Assembly: GCA_029851415.1 (NCBI GenBank)
Contig: CM056742.1
Coordinates: 54,662,954-54,726,953 of the forward strand
Reading direction: 5' to 3'
From: Eretmocerus hayati
Taxonomy: Eukaryota; Arthropoda; Insecta; Hymenoptera; Aphelinidae
Length of the DNA: 64,000 bases
Under the pieces are notes generated by a model that saw nothing but the letters and a program-made list of their open reading frames with translations, was not told the origin of the DNA and made no database searches. A program made the position numbers and the translations under genes. Positions 22,475 through 34,085 of the stretch are shown piece after piece (the stretch's first letter is position 1; each line of letters opens with the position of its first letter).

Positions 22475-22897
22475 CGTTGATAATGCTGTAGTTTGATCGA
22501 TGAGGACTACGGTGAGTGGAGATGAATTACTCGTTGCAAAATATAATGTTATTTATTTTTGCGACGTTTCGTCGATTAGTGCGTCGACCTCATCAGGATT
22601 TGGGATCTTTCCTAAAAGTTAAAAATTACATGTTGCAATCGGACACGGACGGAATTGTCCGTTCCTTGTCACAGATGACTATAATCAAGAAAGTCAGCTG
22701 TGACAGGGAATGGACAATTTCGTCCGTCTCCGATTTCAACACGTAATTTTGAATTTTTGAGAGAAATCCCAAGGCCTCATGAGGTCGACGCACTTGTCGA
22801 CGAAACGTCGCAAACATAAACAACATCATATTCCGCAACGAGTGATTTATCTTCCCTCACCCTAGTCCTCATCGACCAAACTACAGTATTATCAACG
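22475..22897. mobile_element. Palindromic MITE, CGTTGATAATRCTGTAG ends
   Basis: 423 bp with arms that match nearly end to end, including TTTGCGACGTTTCGTCGA near 22556 and its inverse near 22797, and GGACTACGGTGAG against CTCACCCTAGTCC. The centre is about 22690. The two opposed open frames crossing it are artefacts of the palindrome. Confidence 0.8.
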
Positions 22898-23640
22898 TTT
22901 AAGAACGAGATAAAGAACTGAGGACAAATCCAAGAGATTTCTCCATTATTTAAAATTGATTCCCTGAATCCTCAAGATGGAGACCGTCAACTTATCCACT
23001 TCGTCATCGCGAGCGACAGATAACTGATCTTCGGAAAACCCAGCCGTTTGACTCTGCAGCGTGGTATTCTAGCTCACGTTTTCTATTCTATCATTGATAT
23101 CCATTGAATTGTTGCGTGATGATTTTATAGACCTTTGATGGATTTTGGGATGAAACTGGAACGTTCTCCCTAGTGAATATCTATTTTGTTCCATGGTTTT
23201 GTACAGATGTGCTTCATGAGTATATAATTTAATGTATTCAAAGAATGATATCCCACGCCGAGCGTGGCAATTGTTTTACGCCTCATCCAGGACTGTTATC
23301 TATATCAGTTTTCAATGATTGAAGATGATAACGGCTATTCTTCCCAACTACTTTGAGTGAAGTTAATCGAATCAGTGCATTTCTTCTGAAAACAAAACAA
23401 ATTATCATCCAAGAATAAAAGAGATTGTTGAAATCAGTAGTTCTACTATCTTTTTCCGATGCCAGCGTTTCGTGATTTCTCACCAGATTCCACAGCCTCT
23501 GTTCAGACGATCTTCCTGAGAAAGAGACGAGACCTTACAATCCGTATAAAGAGCATGTGCGGTTGAACCGCGTACACACTCGCTTATAACTTATTATTAT
23601 ACTGTTTTCTTGAGCTTTGTGACAATGATGCCTCCATTAT
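22898..23640. other. Spacer after the DIRS 3' side
   Basis: A minus-strand frame (23483-23283, MRNHETLASEKDSRTTDFNN) is not recognisable as a tyrosine recombinase. If the DIRS recombinase gene ever lay here, it is gone or beyond recognition. Confidence 0.4.
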
Positions 23641-24686
23641 AGGGAGAGCATCATCTACTACTTTTCTCCTTTTGAATGCTTTAGAGATGATATTGCTGCA
23701 GCCAGGGTGAGTTTCGAGGCTAATGGATGTACTCTCTGCCTGCAAGGTGAAAGTAATAATTCAGTGGAAGGTTTTGAGATCATCACATTAGATTCTTGTA
23801 GGCTTGGGTACCAAGGTTGACTGGACCATAATGGATACACTGAGATGCCTAGAGAATTTTCCTCTTTGATTTTCTTCAAGATTCTTGGGATGAGAGCGAA
23901 AGGGGGAAAGGCGTACCAAAATTCTTTAGTCCAATTCAGTGTGAAAGCATTAATTTTATAAGCATCTGGGTCCTTTTCCCATGAGCAATATTCATTGTAT
24001 TTTTTGTTGACTCTAGTATCAAAGAGATCCATAGTTGGGTAACCAAATTTGGAGCAGATCTGATGGAAAGCATGACTCGATAATTCCCATTCTCTGTCAA
24101 GATTGGAAATTCTTGAGCCTTTATCTGCTATGTTGCTCTTGGAGGCAATGTATTCTACAAAAGTCCAGATCTTCTTATCCATACACCATTCCCATATTTC
24201 TTTAGCAAGGTAATGCAATTTTGGTGGTCTTGTGCCTCCCATTTTATTGATATATGCTATAGCTGTCACATTATCTATACGAAGCAAGATTTGCTTATCA
24301 TAGAGGTTAGACCCGAAACATCTAACAGCTAAGAAAGCAGCCTTTATTTCTCAAAAATTAATGTGTTCTTTTCTTTCGCTCTCATCCCAGAAGCCATGAG
24401 TACTCTCTGAGTTACAACATGCTCCCCAACCAGTGGTGGACGCATCAGAATAAATTTCTATGTCGAATTTAAAGGGCCTGATCTTATTTTTTGCATGCAT
24501 GATGTTTGACTGCCACCAATCAAGTTCATAGAGCCTTCGAATGCAAATTTATATTGACGTTTTTGTTTGTGACATGGCTAAGCAAAGCTTAAATTTTCAA
24601 TCTTTCCAGCTGTTTATAATACAGCCACCCATAGGGGACGGATGGACAGGCTACTAAAGTACCGATGCGAGACTCAACTTCATTAA

Positions 24687-24894
24687 GGGGATGTCGGAGT
24701 CCTATCCTACTTGCTTAGTTATCGACATTGGCGAGTTTCCAAACCATTCGACGAATTTTTGAGATATCGCAATTCTAATAAGTAACGCCGATTTTATGGA
24801 CCAAACAGAATCGGCGTTACTTATTAGAATTTCGATATCTCAAGAATTCGTCGAATGGTTTGGAAATGCGACAATGTCGGTATCCGACAACCTC
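24687..24894. mobile_element. 208-bp palindromic MITE with TTAA target duplication
   Basis: Ends GGGGATGTCGGA and TCCGACAACCTC, flanked by TTAA at 24683-24686 and 24895-24898. The arms (CCAAACCATTCGACGAATT and AATAAGTAACGCCGATT) are near perfect around a short loop at about 24797-24806. TTAA is the target of piggyBac and Kolobok elements. Its insertion splits the DIRS RT; excision to one TTAA restores the frame. Confidence 0.92.
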
Positions 24895-25520
24895 TTAAGC
24901 TTGATACATTTGGTGATCCTAATATTCTCAGTCATGTGAAAGATCTTGATCTTTTTCTCTATTGGTAACTCTAGCATCATAGTTCTTGTATTTATTGTCA
25001 TACCCAAGAAGTTGCATGACTGTTTTGGTATAATGTCACTCTTTTCCCAATTTATGACAAATCCCAAATATGTTAGCCAATTTATAACAAGTCTAACAGA
25101 TCTCAAACATCTTTTGAATGATTTGGCAAAAATGAAGAACTCATCCAGATAAGCTATGATTTTGATTCCCAGTTCACGCAGGAAGTTTAGAACCGGTTTG
25201 ATAACCTTAGTGAAAATGAATGGTGCTGCAGCAAGACGAAAGGGAAGAACATTGAATTCATATCATTCTCCTTCAAATTAAAAGCGTAGGTACTTTTTAA
25301 ATTCTTTTTGAATTGGGATAAGGTGATACGCATCCTTAAGATCTATTGTACACATAAAATCTTTCTCGTCAATTAATTTCAAGGTAAGTTTTAAATCCTC
25401 AATTTTAAAATGCTTCTTTCGGATGAACTTGATGGAGTGTTTTAAATTGAGAATGAACCTAGCTGATCCATCTGACTTTGGAATGGTGAATATTTTGGAA
25501 ATAAATTGGCCTGGTGTATA

Positions 25521-27554
25521 CTATCGGTTTAAAAATGATTGACACCTAGAGAATTTCTGCTATCCTGGCTCCAAAAAAAATCGCTAATTTTTTTAACTGG
25601 GATAACGTCAAAGCACATCTAGCCGCGGCCAAGATAAAATTTTTTTGAAGTCGATCGGATGACAACTGCGGCTGTAGCTGTTATCAGAATGTAAAAAAAC
25701 GCGGGTATAAGGCCAATTTCAAAGGTAGCTCGACTTTGGGATGCTACAGCTCTGCCAAAAAAATTTCGGGGGCGCTGCAAAAAATGTAGGTGATAGATAT
25801 TTGGTTCCCCAATAGCGTCCAACAACAATCAGCCAAAAAAATTAATAACTTTTGGAGATAATCCAGTCTTTGTTATCTCTGGATCTATTGAGGTTGAAGA
25901 CTTGATTCAAAAACAGAAAAATCATAAAAAAATTATGGATGTCAAATACCAAAACGCAATATGAGATTTTGAATAAACAAACGCGTGGCAAGGTCGCAAA
26001 GTTGAAAAAAATTAAAGTTTGCGCCTATTGTGAGGCTTTTATTGTCCTTTACAGCCGGGGCCCGTAAAATCGTCGATGGGCGAGACTACCTGACCGCGGA
26101 TCATAAAAGTCGTAAAGTTGCGGTCTCGGAGTCAATTAGGGTACCATCAGTCTGCTTCGGCTGCAGAAAATGAAGCTGAATTTTCAACAAAGAGAGCAAT
26201 AAAACTATTTCGAACGCGATTTGGGCCTTGCGTTACAAATATCGCCGATTCATCGATGAAGGATTGTCAATGATGAGTCGAACAGGATATCAATGACGCG
26301 TGAGTGCAGGGTCTTTCTCTCTCAGAGTTTCGCGATATCTGCATGTAAGTATTCTTTGGCGGATCCTTCAAATGATTGATTACGAAAGATCGATCCATTG
26401 TCCTTATCATTTCGTTGTGCATCAGTTGGATATCATCCGTATTGATAAAATGACAAATCGACAGTTGAATGATTTTACCATCATCTTGTTCGACCGATCA
26501 TTTATAGCATCATAGAAATGAATGTATATCGTGTTATTGCGCGTTTCGCACAATCAATAATTATCAGCCAACGATTGAACAAGATAATCGATTAATCATA
26601 CAATTATCGATTGTTATCTTATCAATGCGGATGATATCCAACTGATGCACAACGAAATGATAAGGACAATGGATCGGTCTTACGTTATCAATCATTTGAA
26701 GGATCCGCCAAAGGATACTTACATGCAGATATCGCGAAACTCTGAGAGAGAGAAAGACACCTGCACACACGCGTCATTGATATACTGTTCGACTCATCAT
26801 TGACAATCCTTCATCGATGAATTGGCGATATTTGTAATAGTAACGCAAGGCCCAAATCGCGTTCGAAATAGTTATATTGCTCTCTTTGTTGAAAATTCAG
26901 CTTCATTATTGCAGCCGAAGCAGACTGATGGTACCCAAATTGACTCCGAGACCGCAACTTTACGACTTTTATGGTCCGCGGTCAGGTAGTCTCGCCCATC
27001 GACGATTTTACGGGCCCCGGCTGTAAAGGACAATAAAAGCCTCACAATAGTCGCAAACTTTAATTTTTTTCAACTTTGCGACCTTGCCACGCGTTTGTTT
27101 ATTTAAAATCTCATATTGCGTTTTGGTATTTGACATCCATAATTTTTTTATGATTTTTCTGTTTTTGAATCAAGTCTTCAACCTCAATAGATCCAGAGAT
27201 AACAAAGACTGGATTATCTCCAAAAGTTATTAATTTTTTTGGCTGATCGTTGTTGGACGCTGTTGGGGAACCAAATATCTATCACCTACGTTTTTTGCAG
27301 CGCCCCAGAATTTTTTTTGACAGAGCTGTAGCATCCCAAAGTCGAGCTACCTCTGAAATTGGCCTTATACCCGCGTTTTTTTACATTCTGATAACAGCTA
27401 TAGCCGCAGTTGTCATTCGATCGACTTCAAAAAAATTTTATCATGGCCGCGACTAGATGTGCTTCGACGTTATCCCAGTTAAAAAAATTAGCGATTTTTT
27501 TTGGAGCCAGGATAGCAGAAATTCTCTAGGTGTCAATCATTTTTAAACCGATAG
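25521..27554. mobile_element. 2.0-kb palindromic foldback element with TA target duplication
   Basis: Ends CTATCGGTTTAAAAATGATT and its inverse, flanked by TA (25519-25520 and 27555-27556). Arms of about 976 and 984 bp (25521-26496 and 26571-27554) are nearly identical by eye, with a spacer of about 75 bp. The arms hold no protein gene; mirrored short frames at 26300 and 26770 prove only the symmetry. It sits in the DIRS RT gene, and removal restores QPCIYTPGQF. The family is unknown to me; the TA target is compatible with a Tc1/mariner-like mobiliser. Confidence 0.93.
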
Positions 27555-27792
27555 TAGATACATGGTTGGATAACAACTTTGTCAAGTAACGCTGAGATTT
27601 CTCTGCGTAAGATCAGTCTTTCAGTTACACTTACAAAAGATTCTTGTGAAGAGTTTTTCTGAAAAGGAACTTGTTCTACGGCGATTTGGTATCCCTGAAT
27701 GACGTGAAGAATGAACGTATCTGAGGTTTCTGTTAACCATTCATTGTAGAAGTATTTCAGTCTACTTGCTACCTGTGTTTGAGTTGCATGGT

Positions 27793-28588
27793 TCATTGTC
27801 TGCTTCTGCTCCTGTGTCGTCGTTCTCTGTTGTCTCTCTGTGGTTGTGTCTGAGCATAAACTCTTTTCGCTGGATATTGATCCCTGTCTTGGTTTCTGTT
27901 CTGACGATAGTTGTTGTTTGATCTGTAGTAGGTGTTGTTGTAGTCTCTGAAGCCACCCCTCCCTCCTCGCTGGGTAGTGGAACGTTGGGAGTTTAAATAT
28001 TTTCGTTTATCCTTGGTTACTTGCTTCTTGGGCTTCATTTCTTTTGCTGTTTTCTCCATTGATTTTGCACCTTCCATGAGGGATTTCACGTCATCACCGA
28101 ATAGGTATTTTGTTGCTTCTGTGTTTTTCAAAATTTTTTGCACCTTGTAATCATAACCCTGGACAACTGCATCCTTACGTGCAATAGTGATCAATTTTCT
28201 CAAATCCACATTGAGTTTTATAATATTAGATAGAGCAAGAATAATATCTTGCCTTTCGGATATATCCAACTTCAAGTCAGGTAATATATCTGTCATGATA
28301 TCTATGTGCCTGTGATATTGTGCAACCAGTAATAGTTTTATATTGCTTGAGAAAATTGTCCTTTGATAGTTCCGTTGACGACAGATTCGGCACAATTTCT
28401 CCATTCAGCAAAAGTGCTTCCAGACTAATAGAATCTCCTTCACGAGGAATAGATTGCAGGAGTTCTAAACGTTCCTCTTTTTTCAACATACCTGCTTCCA
28501 TTATCGACTGGATTCTTTCCAGGACACTTGTACTGAGCTCCAATGGTTTTGTTTTCTGTTTCTGAAGATCTACAAGGAACATATCCAT
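27793..28588 (-). pseudogene. DIRS gag-like protein with one frame change
   Basis: The first part runs MDMFLVDLQKQKTKPLELST to about 28330, where the frame shifts and continues as LLVAQYHRHIDIMTDILPDL. The C-terminal 60 residues are rich in Arg, Gly, Asn and Gln (RGGRGGFRDYNN, RRHRSRSRQ), a nucleic-acid-binding tail typical of DIRS and gypsy-like gag proteins. The 3' end overlaps the RT start by a few bases. Satellite-like sequence begins immediately upstream of its first codons. Confidence 0.68.
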
Positions 28589-28711
28589 TATTTGCGGATG
28601 TTACTGCCTCCCTACGTTTTGGGGCAAATTTTTTCCGACAAATTTTCGGTCCGGGCATCTGGTTATATGGAGACTTGGTCGCCTTCCTACGTTTTGGGGT
28701 TGATGTTCCTT
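28589..28711. repeat. Detached piece of the 78-bp satellite
   Basis: About one and a half monomers (CCTCCCTACGTTTTGGGG, TTTTCGGTCCGGGCATCTGG, CCTTCCTACGTTTTGGGG) like the array at 8345-9800, 19 kb away. It touches the first codons of the DIRS gag-like gene, so the DIRS element may have landed in a satellite copy. Confidence 0.78.
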
Positions 28712-29228
28712 TTTGAATCGTCAAAGAAATAATGATGAGGGAGGACATAGATTTTGGATGCTCGAAAAATTATTTCAATGAATCGTTCAACAACGATTGT
28801 TTAAACTTTCTGAAAGAGATCCATTTTGTCGGCTGGCTGAATTCGATGTAATTGTTCGTGTGAGCGACTTCTGTCAACCATATTTTTCAGAAGGATGGCC
28901 GGAAAAATTTTTTTTTTTCATGTCATTGTTCATAAAAATCAGCAGAATCAACAATCAATAATTGATGTCTGGATAATTATGATAAATTGCACTTGTCTTG
29001 AGCTTCACTTTCCTTGTTGTATCGTTAAAGGAATTAAAATAATCAATCGCCAATCAAAAATCTGTCCGTCCGGATGCCTCCTGTCAGTGTTGCCTTCTTC
29101 TTCTTCTTTTCGTTCGTGGCCATGGACTGCAGCCCCCTCCTCCATTACCTGGTTTTAAGTCAGTGTTGCCAACATAAAATCATAACCAGGGCTACCAACT
29201 TGACGGCATAAAATATCAAGTATATACT
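28712..29228. other. Spacer
   Basis: No gene recognised. GTCAGTGTTGCC occurs at 29082 and again at 29159, a possible small duplication. Confidence 0.35.
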
Positions 29229-29229
29229 G

Positions 29230-29293
<64 letters not shown>

Positions 29294-29420
29294 TGTTTTG
29301 TGTGTAATGTTATAGATAGTTTTATGTGAGTTGAGTATGAATGGAGGCGGATGTGTATGTGTGTGTGTGCGTGCGTGTGTGTGTGTATTCACTTCAATTT
29401 CCACGTAGAGGCAGCCCAAT
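29229..29420. repeat. Microsatellite: (TA)n then (TG)n
   Basis: About 26 bp of alternating TA is followed by about 33 bp of TG, a GT-rich tail, and a second TG run at 29355-29387. The His/Thr-rich open frame on the minus strand comes from the repeat. Confidence 0.95.
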
Positions 29421-29910
29421 ACACCCTTACTGCGCCGTAAAGACGTCTAACTTCATGCGGTACCGGCTCTATATGGTGGAAACAAAAGAGATTTGTCTTG
29501 AATGATTTGATGTTTCATAATAAAGTGAACAATTTTACGTTCGTTCAGTCCTATTGTCAATAAAGTCAATTCGTTTTCAATTATTTTTTCATGATTTTTA
29601 AATCAAAATGTCCTGGAATGCAGTTCGTGTGAAGGATATATACTGCATCTCTCTCATTTTTCAATTTTTGAGAATGTTATAACAACAAGTAGTGTACCAA
29701 TAAAAGGATGGACATGATTAGCAATATCTTATATAAGAAATATTTCATCTCTCACAGTTGATGTGAAAAACGTTTCTGTAACGCTTATTATGAAGAAATC
29801 CAAGAATAAGGAATCAGTATATTGATCAAATTTATCAGTGTCTGAATTCAATCAGGAATTTAATAAACTCTGACACAATATTGTTTATTATATTTGTTTC
29901 TGCTAATCCT
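29421..29910. other. AT-rich spacer
   Basis: No gene or repeat recognised. Confidence 0.4.
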
Positions 29911-30760
29911 CATATGCTAAAGGTAGTAAATGGACACAAGGGAAAGGCTGGGGTGACTGCCCCAAGCAAAATGATTTTTATTCTTTTCCATAGCATTCAC
30001 AAATTCTCACAATGTTTTCAGATAAAATCTTATGAATAATTGATCAAGATATGGGATTTTATATATATGATTAGATGAATAGATATATATAAAGATAAAA
30101 AATAGATATAAATCTGAAATTCTTATGTTTCATTTGGAGAAATTCAAAAAATCTAGATAATCATGCTTATGTGATGCTATGCTTATGCTAACTTTTATAT
30201 GCTCAGGGTAGTAAATGGACACAGGGGGAAGGCTGTGGTAACTGCCTCAAGCAAAATGATTTTCATTTCTTCCCATAGCATCCACAAATTCTCATGTTTT
30301 CAAATAAAATCTTATGAATAATTGATCAAAATATGCGAGATTATATATATGATTATATGAATAGATGTATATAAAGATAAAAAATAGATATAAATCTGAA
30401 ATTCTCATGTTTCATTTAGAAGTATTTGGAAAATCTAGATAATTATGTTTACGTAAGGATATTATATTTGTTTATATGCTGATCTGTATATGCTAGAGGT
30501 AGTAAATGGACAGAGGGGGAAGGCTGGGGTGACTGCCCCAAGCAGAATGAGTTTTATTTCTTTCCATAGCATTCACAAATTCTCTCAATGTTTTCAAATA
30601 AAATCTTATAAATAATTGATCAAAATATGGGAGACTATATATATATGAAGATGAATGAATAGATATAAATCTGAAATTATTATGTTTCATTTAGAGGAAT
30701 TTAAAAAATCTAGATGATTATGCTAATGTGAGGATATTCCTCCTTTTTTATCTAGACTAT
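29911..30760. repeat. AT-rich tandem repeat, three copies of about 288 bp
   Basis: Landmark GGTAGTAAATGG at 29922, 30207 and 30498 (periods 285 and 291). Each unit continues with GGGAAGGCTGGGGTGACTGC-like sequence, TTCCATAGCATTCACAAATTC and a run of TATATATGA/AGATAAAAAATAGATATAAATC. The third copy has a small internal deletion. Confidence 0.9.
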
Positions 30761-31469
30761 TGGACAACATTTTATACGTTTTTTCAACTGACAGTGAAAA
30801 GTTTAAAAAATTCGACGATCAAAGCGCGTTACAATGTAATTCCGGAAGATATTCGATGATTTAATTCATTCCAAAACGTCTTGCGAATTTTGATACTTAT
30901 ATATATATATATATATTGATTAAAAAGTACTCACAATTCCATTCATGATCTTTCAGAGAAACGTAGATGACACTTCCTTGTATTCCTCCCAATTGGTAAC
31001 GCTGTTGAAGAGCATCCTTTTGGTGATCTGGTTTTACCTCACGCTGATGTAGATCTATTGAATCCCTATATTTAAATCATAAAAAATTCAAAATATGTGA
31101 TTAATTTTAAGTGTATCATAAATGAATTCATGTTCTATATATTACGAGTCAATTGAAGGAAAATACTTACGTTTCAATTCTTGCGGCATCGGTTGACTTC
31201 GTTGGGATTGTTCAAGTTTACCTTCTATTCCGCTCCTCATTATTGTCTTCTTGAATCCCCTCGTCAGGATGATGCTGCATAGCGATGCTTCTCTTAGTTT
31301 GAAGCGACCTCCTCTCTGGTCGACCGCTTGCTCAAGACTGGCCGGGCTAGCACTTCGCGGTTCTTCATATACCCTTGATCACCGCTCTCCCCCCACTCTT
31401 CAGTTTTCTTCAGCCAAGAATTCCAAGTGCGCTTGGTGTGAGCGGCACGGCCATGTCGATGTGTGTGTA
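30761..31469. other. Spacer with a TA microsatellite
   Basis: A (TA)9 run lies at about 30898-30917. No gene with family features is present. Short frames at 31251-31484 are not supported. Confidence 0.35.
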
Positions 31470-32240
31470 TGGCATGGGCTATAACGAGTGGTAGGGAGAG
31501 CAACAAGATTCCCCCACTCGCTGTTCCTCTAATCTCGCGCTTGAGAGAGTGCGGAAAGAATGTGGAGAGAGGCGGTTGAAAGGTGGAAGGGGGTAGATGT
31601 GTATGCGTGTGTGTGTGCGTGCGTGTAAGCTCGAGAGCAGGTGAGTGTGTCTGTGTATGGGCCAAGGGTGTCAAGCGTAGTAGAGTACCTCCCCTCAAGC
31701 CCCTCCAGTCAAGTGCAGAGAGCGTCGCGGCTCGCGGCGAAGGAGCCCCTTCCCTGCGACGCCGCGGCGCGCTCTACACATGACTGGAGGGGCTTAAGGG
31801 GAAGGACTCTACCACGCTTGACACCCCTGGTATGGGCTATAACGAGTGATGGGGAGAAAGGTAACATCTACCCTCCCCACTCTCTCTTGCGCTTCATCTA
31901 ATCTCGCGCTTTCAAAGAGTGCGGAAAGAATGTGGAGAGTGGCGGCTGGTAGGTGGTAGGGGGCAGATGTGTATGCATGCGTGCGCATGCACGCGCGTGA
32001 GCTTGAGCGCAGGTGTATGTGTTTGTGTAAATGTGTGTATATGTGTTGTAACGAGTGGTGGGGAGAGCAGCAAAATTTCTCTATCTAATCTCGCGCTCAA
32101 CACGTCAATATTGCGGACGGAGTGTGGAGGGTGGCGGACGGTATGTGGAAGGAGGTAGGTGGCAAACGCACGTGTAAGAGTGTGTGCATGCGTACGCATG
32201 TGTGCGTGTTTGAGCGCATATGCATGTATGTGTGTGGTCT
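31470..32240. repeat. GT-rich tandem repeat, three copies of about 200 bp
   Basis: Units begin near 31477, 31833 and 32047 with CTATAACGAGTGRTRGGGAGA-like sequence, continue through TCTAATCTCGCGCT and GTGTGGAGAG and end in GTGTGTGCGTGCG-type DNA. The first and second units are pushed apart by the MITE at 31666-31826. Long His/Thr open frames here are not genes. Confidence 0.8.
31666..31826. mobile_element. 161-bp palindromic MITE, GGGTGTCAAGCG ends
   Basis: The arm GGGTGTCAAGCGTAGTAGAG and its inverse CTCTACCACGCTTGACACCC enclose a GC-rich loop (CGTCGCGGCTCGCGGCG). CCA/TGG extends the inverted match outward, and TATGGG stands on both sides, suggesting a 6-7 bp target duplication. It splits the tandem array. 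Confidence 0.82.
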
Positions 32241-34085
32241 CCTCAGTTAGCATCTTACCAAGAGGAAAAATTGAATTCTATTCGTCTTAAGGTACACTAA
32301 AATACAAAATATACGAGAATATCATCAAACTTGGTGAGAATTTAGTTCAATGAACACTTGTGCAAAAATTTCAAAATGATTGACCGTTTCGTTTCGGAGT
32401 GGTAGCTATTAAAATTCGTCAATTTTATCAAGACGCTTATATGGGATCACCAAATTATTACCATATAATTTGTATAAAACCAGATTTGTATAATATCTGA
32501 ATAAGATTACCAAAATTTCCAGGATTGTAAATATTTGTATTTACATTTGATAAATGTCATAGAGTGGTTAATTACGAGGAAAGAGTTTCAGGTGAAAAAC
32601 TCAGAAAGGTCAAACCAAAATGAATAATGTATAGTAAATAATAAGTCTTAGAGCTATTCAATGAATTCAAATGAGATTTTCACGATCAGTGCTCACGGGA
32701 ATAATGTGTGATTGTTGAATTCACAGGAGGCAGATTCAAGGGAGTATCCAAAACTTAAATTTCCCACGATTTGACCGCAAAATTGATAGTATCGAGAAAA
32801 AATGTCTGAACTATAGTGAAATATATCGTCTTACTCAGACGTCGTTTACCCGAGCCTAGATCAATGGAGAGAGATTCTGAGAAGAGTATTTTCAAGAAAA
32901 CAGAAAGGCCGTTTCCCTGCTGTCTTCGATTTTACTTCAGATGGCATCGACAACTGTGCCTTGATTGCAGTGACTCAGATGTGCCGGTAATGTTTTTCAA
33001 AGAAATGTATCTTCTACCGGTTTTTAGTTTTTGGCCATTCTTTGGAGCTTTTCCTCGTATTTCATTGAGAATTCAAGAACTCGGCTGGTTGGAAATCATT
33101 CGTTTCTTTGGTCTGTCGAAATATAAAACAATCGTAACTCTTTGCGTATGCCATTTTCTTCGGTTTTGAAGAAGCTATCAGAAAATTGCTTTTCTTCATT
33201 TCCGCATGCAAATAGTATCCGATGGAATGAAATCGTTTCCTTCTCAAAATTCTCGGAAACGTTATTCATGCGACATGAAAGAGTTGACTGAACAATCGAG
33301 AGCAGCAGAAAGTCAAAATTTCTTTTCATCTATAAAATGCTCTTCTCAAATCTCTTCACGTCGATCTGAGTTCAAGCAGTCAACATTCAAGCAATACAAA
33401 ATTATATATCATCATTCTGGAAGTTGTATATAAGACTGTATGAATAAGTCTTTCAAAAGTTGTTGACTAAGAGCATAATATTTGATTTTAGACATTCAGA
33501 TTGACAGTTACAAGATGATGAAAAATTATGATATTTTTCAAAAAATTTCAGAGAATCTTCAGAATATCACTTAATTTGATTTTCATTTCAGTCGAAACTC
33601 ATGGGAATAAGGTTTTTACAGATCATTCAATACAACTTCAAACACTATACTTTTATTATTGTGCATTTTTCAGAAAATATTATAACATTTTTCACTGAGA
33701 TTCGTATCAATGAATTTTGTAAGAAAATTTGAATCCTTTCAAGGTAACTAATTACATAGATTGACCATTTAATCAACACAACATTCTGCGAAAAAAGGAT
33801 ATCTATCCGATTCGTAATAATGAGTAGAATATTGTAGGTATCAGAATAACAAAGTTTTAAAACCTTTATATCCAATATTAGTATCTTCAATTATCATACA
33901 AGTTTTAGTAACAAGGATATTAAAAAGTCATTCACGATTTGGAATCTCAATAATATAACATCTATTACGAGATGTATGAATACCCGCAATTTCATTAGAA
34001 TTGTTTGTGGTACATCAAGATCTAATCACTAATTACCCTATAACAGTTGATTAACTTACATTGATTCACGATTCGAAAATCTGAA
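32241..34085. other. AT-rich sequence, including the 3' side of the Helitron
   Basis: No gene recognised. The Helitron 3' end (hairpin plus CTRR) should lie somewhere below 34086, but I could not place it. Open frames at 32816-33169 (plus) and 33329-33062 (minus) overlap on opposite strands and have no family marks. Confidence 0.4.

Larger units (their letters stand above)
23658..27796 (-). pseudogene. DIRS reverse transcriptase and RNase H, interrupted twice and mutated
   Basis: Segments 27796-27555, 25520-24895 and 24686-23658. Reading across both junctions restores the expected order: VVIQPCIY joins TPGQFISKIFTIPKSDGS at the TA site, and TKCIKL joins NEVESRIGTLVACP at the TTAA site. RT blocks visible are GSARFILNLK, CTIDLKDAYHLIPIQ, VLPFRLAAAPFIF and the catalytic box. 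The catalytic box reads YLDE instead of YLDD (25140-25151), and PFGL reads PFRL. Two stops lie near 25262-25285 (RF*FEGE*YEFN), with another before EIKAAF near 24350. RNase H begins YSDASTTGWGA. This copy cannot make active enzyme. Confidence 0.85.
23658..28588 (-). mobile_element. DIRS-type retrotransposon, truncated, with two nested insertions
   Basis: Minus-strand order: a gag-like protein (28588-27793), then overlapping RT and RNase H (27796-23658). The RT/RNase H style (DNVTAIAYINKMGG, SNIADKGSR) is that of DIRS/PAT-group elements. No tyrosine recombinase or split direct repeats were found. A 2034-bp palindrome (25521-27554) and a 208-bp MITE (24687-24894) interrupt it; removing each with one target copy rejoins the frame. 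Removing both leaves about 2.7 kb. Confidence 0.82.

Noticed and set aside
23283..23483. DIRS tyrosine recombinase fragment
   Set aside because: No recombinase catalytic residues or spacing could be seen in this frame.
25521..27554. Giant palindromes as cloning or assembly artefacts
   Set aside because: Exact target duplications and frame restoration of the interrupted genes at several independent sites argue for real insertions.
29216..29419. His/Thr-rich open frame on the minus strand
   Set aside because: Pure translation of the TA/TG microsatellite.
31294..32253. Long open frames with HTHTHTH runs
   Set aside because: Produced by GT-rich tandem repeats; strand-symmetric and without family features.
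32816..33433. Opposed open frames of 60-117 residues
   Set aside because: Overlapping frames on both strands, no family marks and no splice context.
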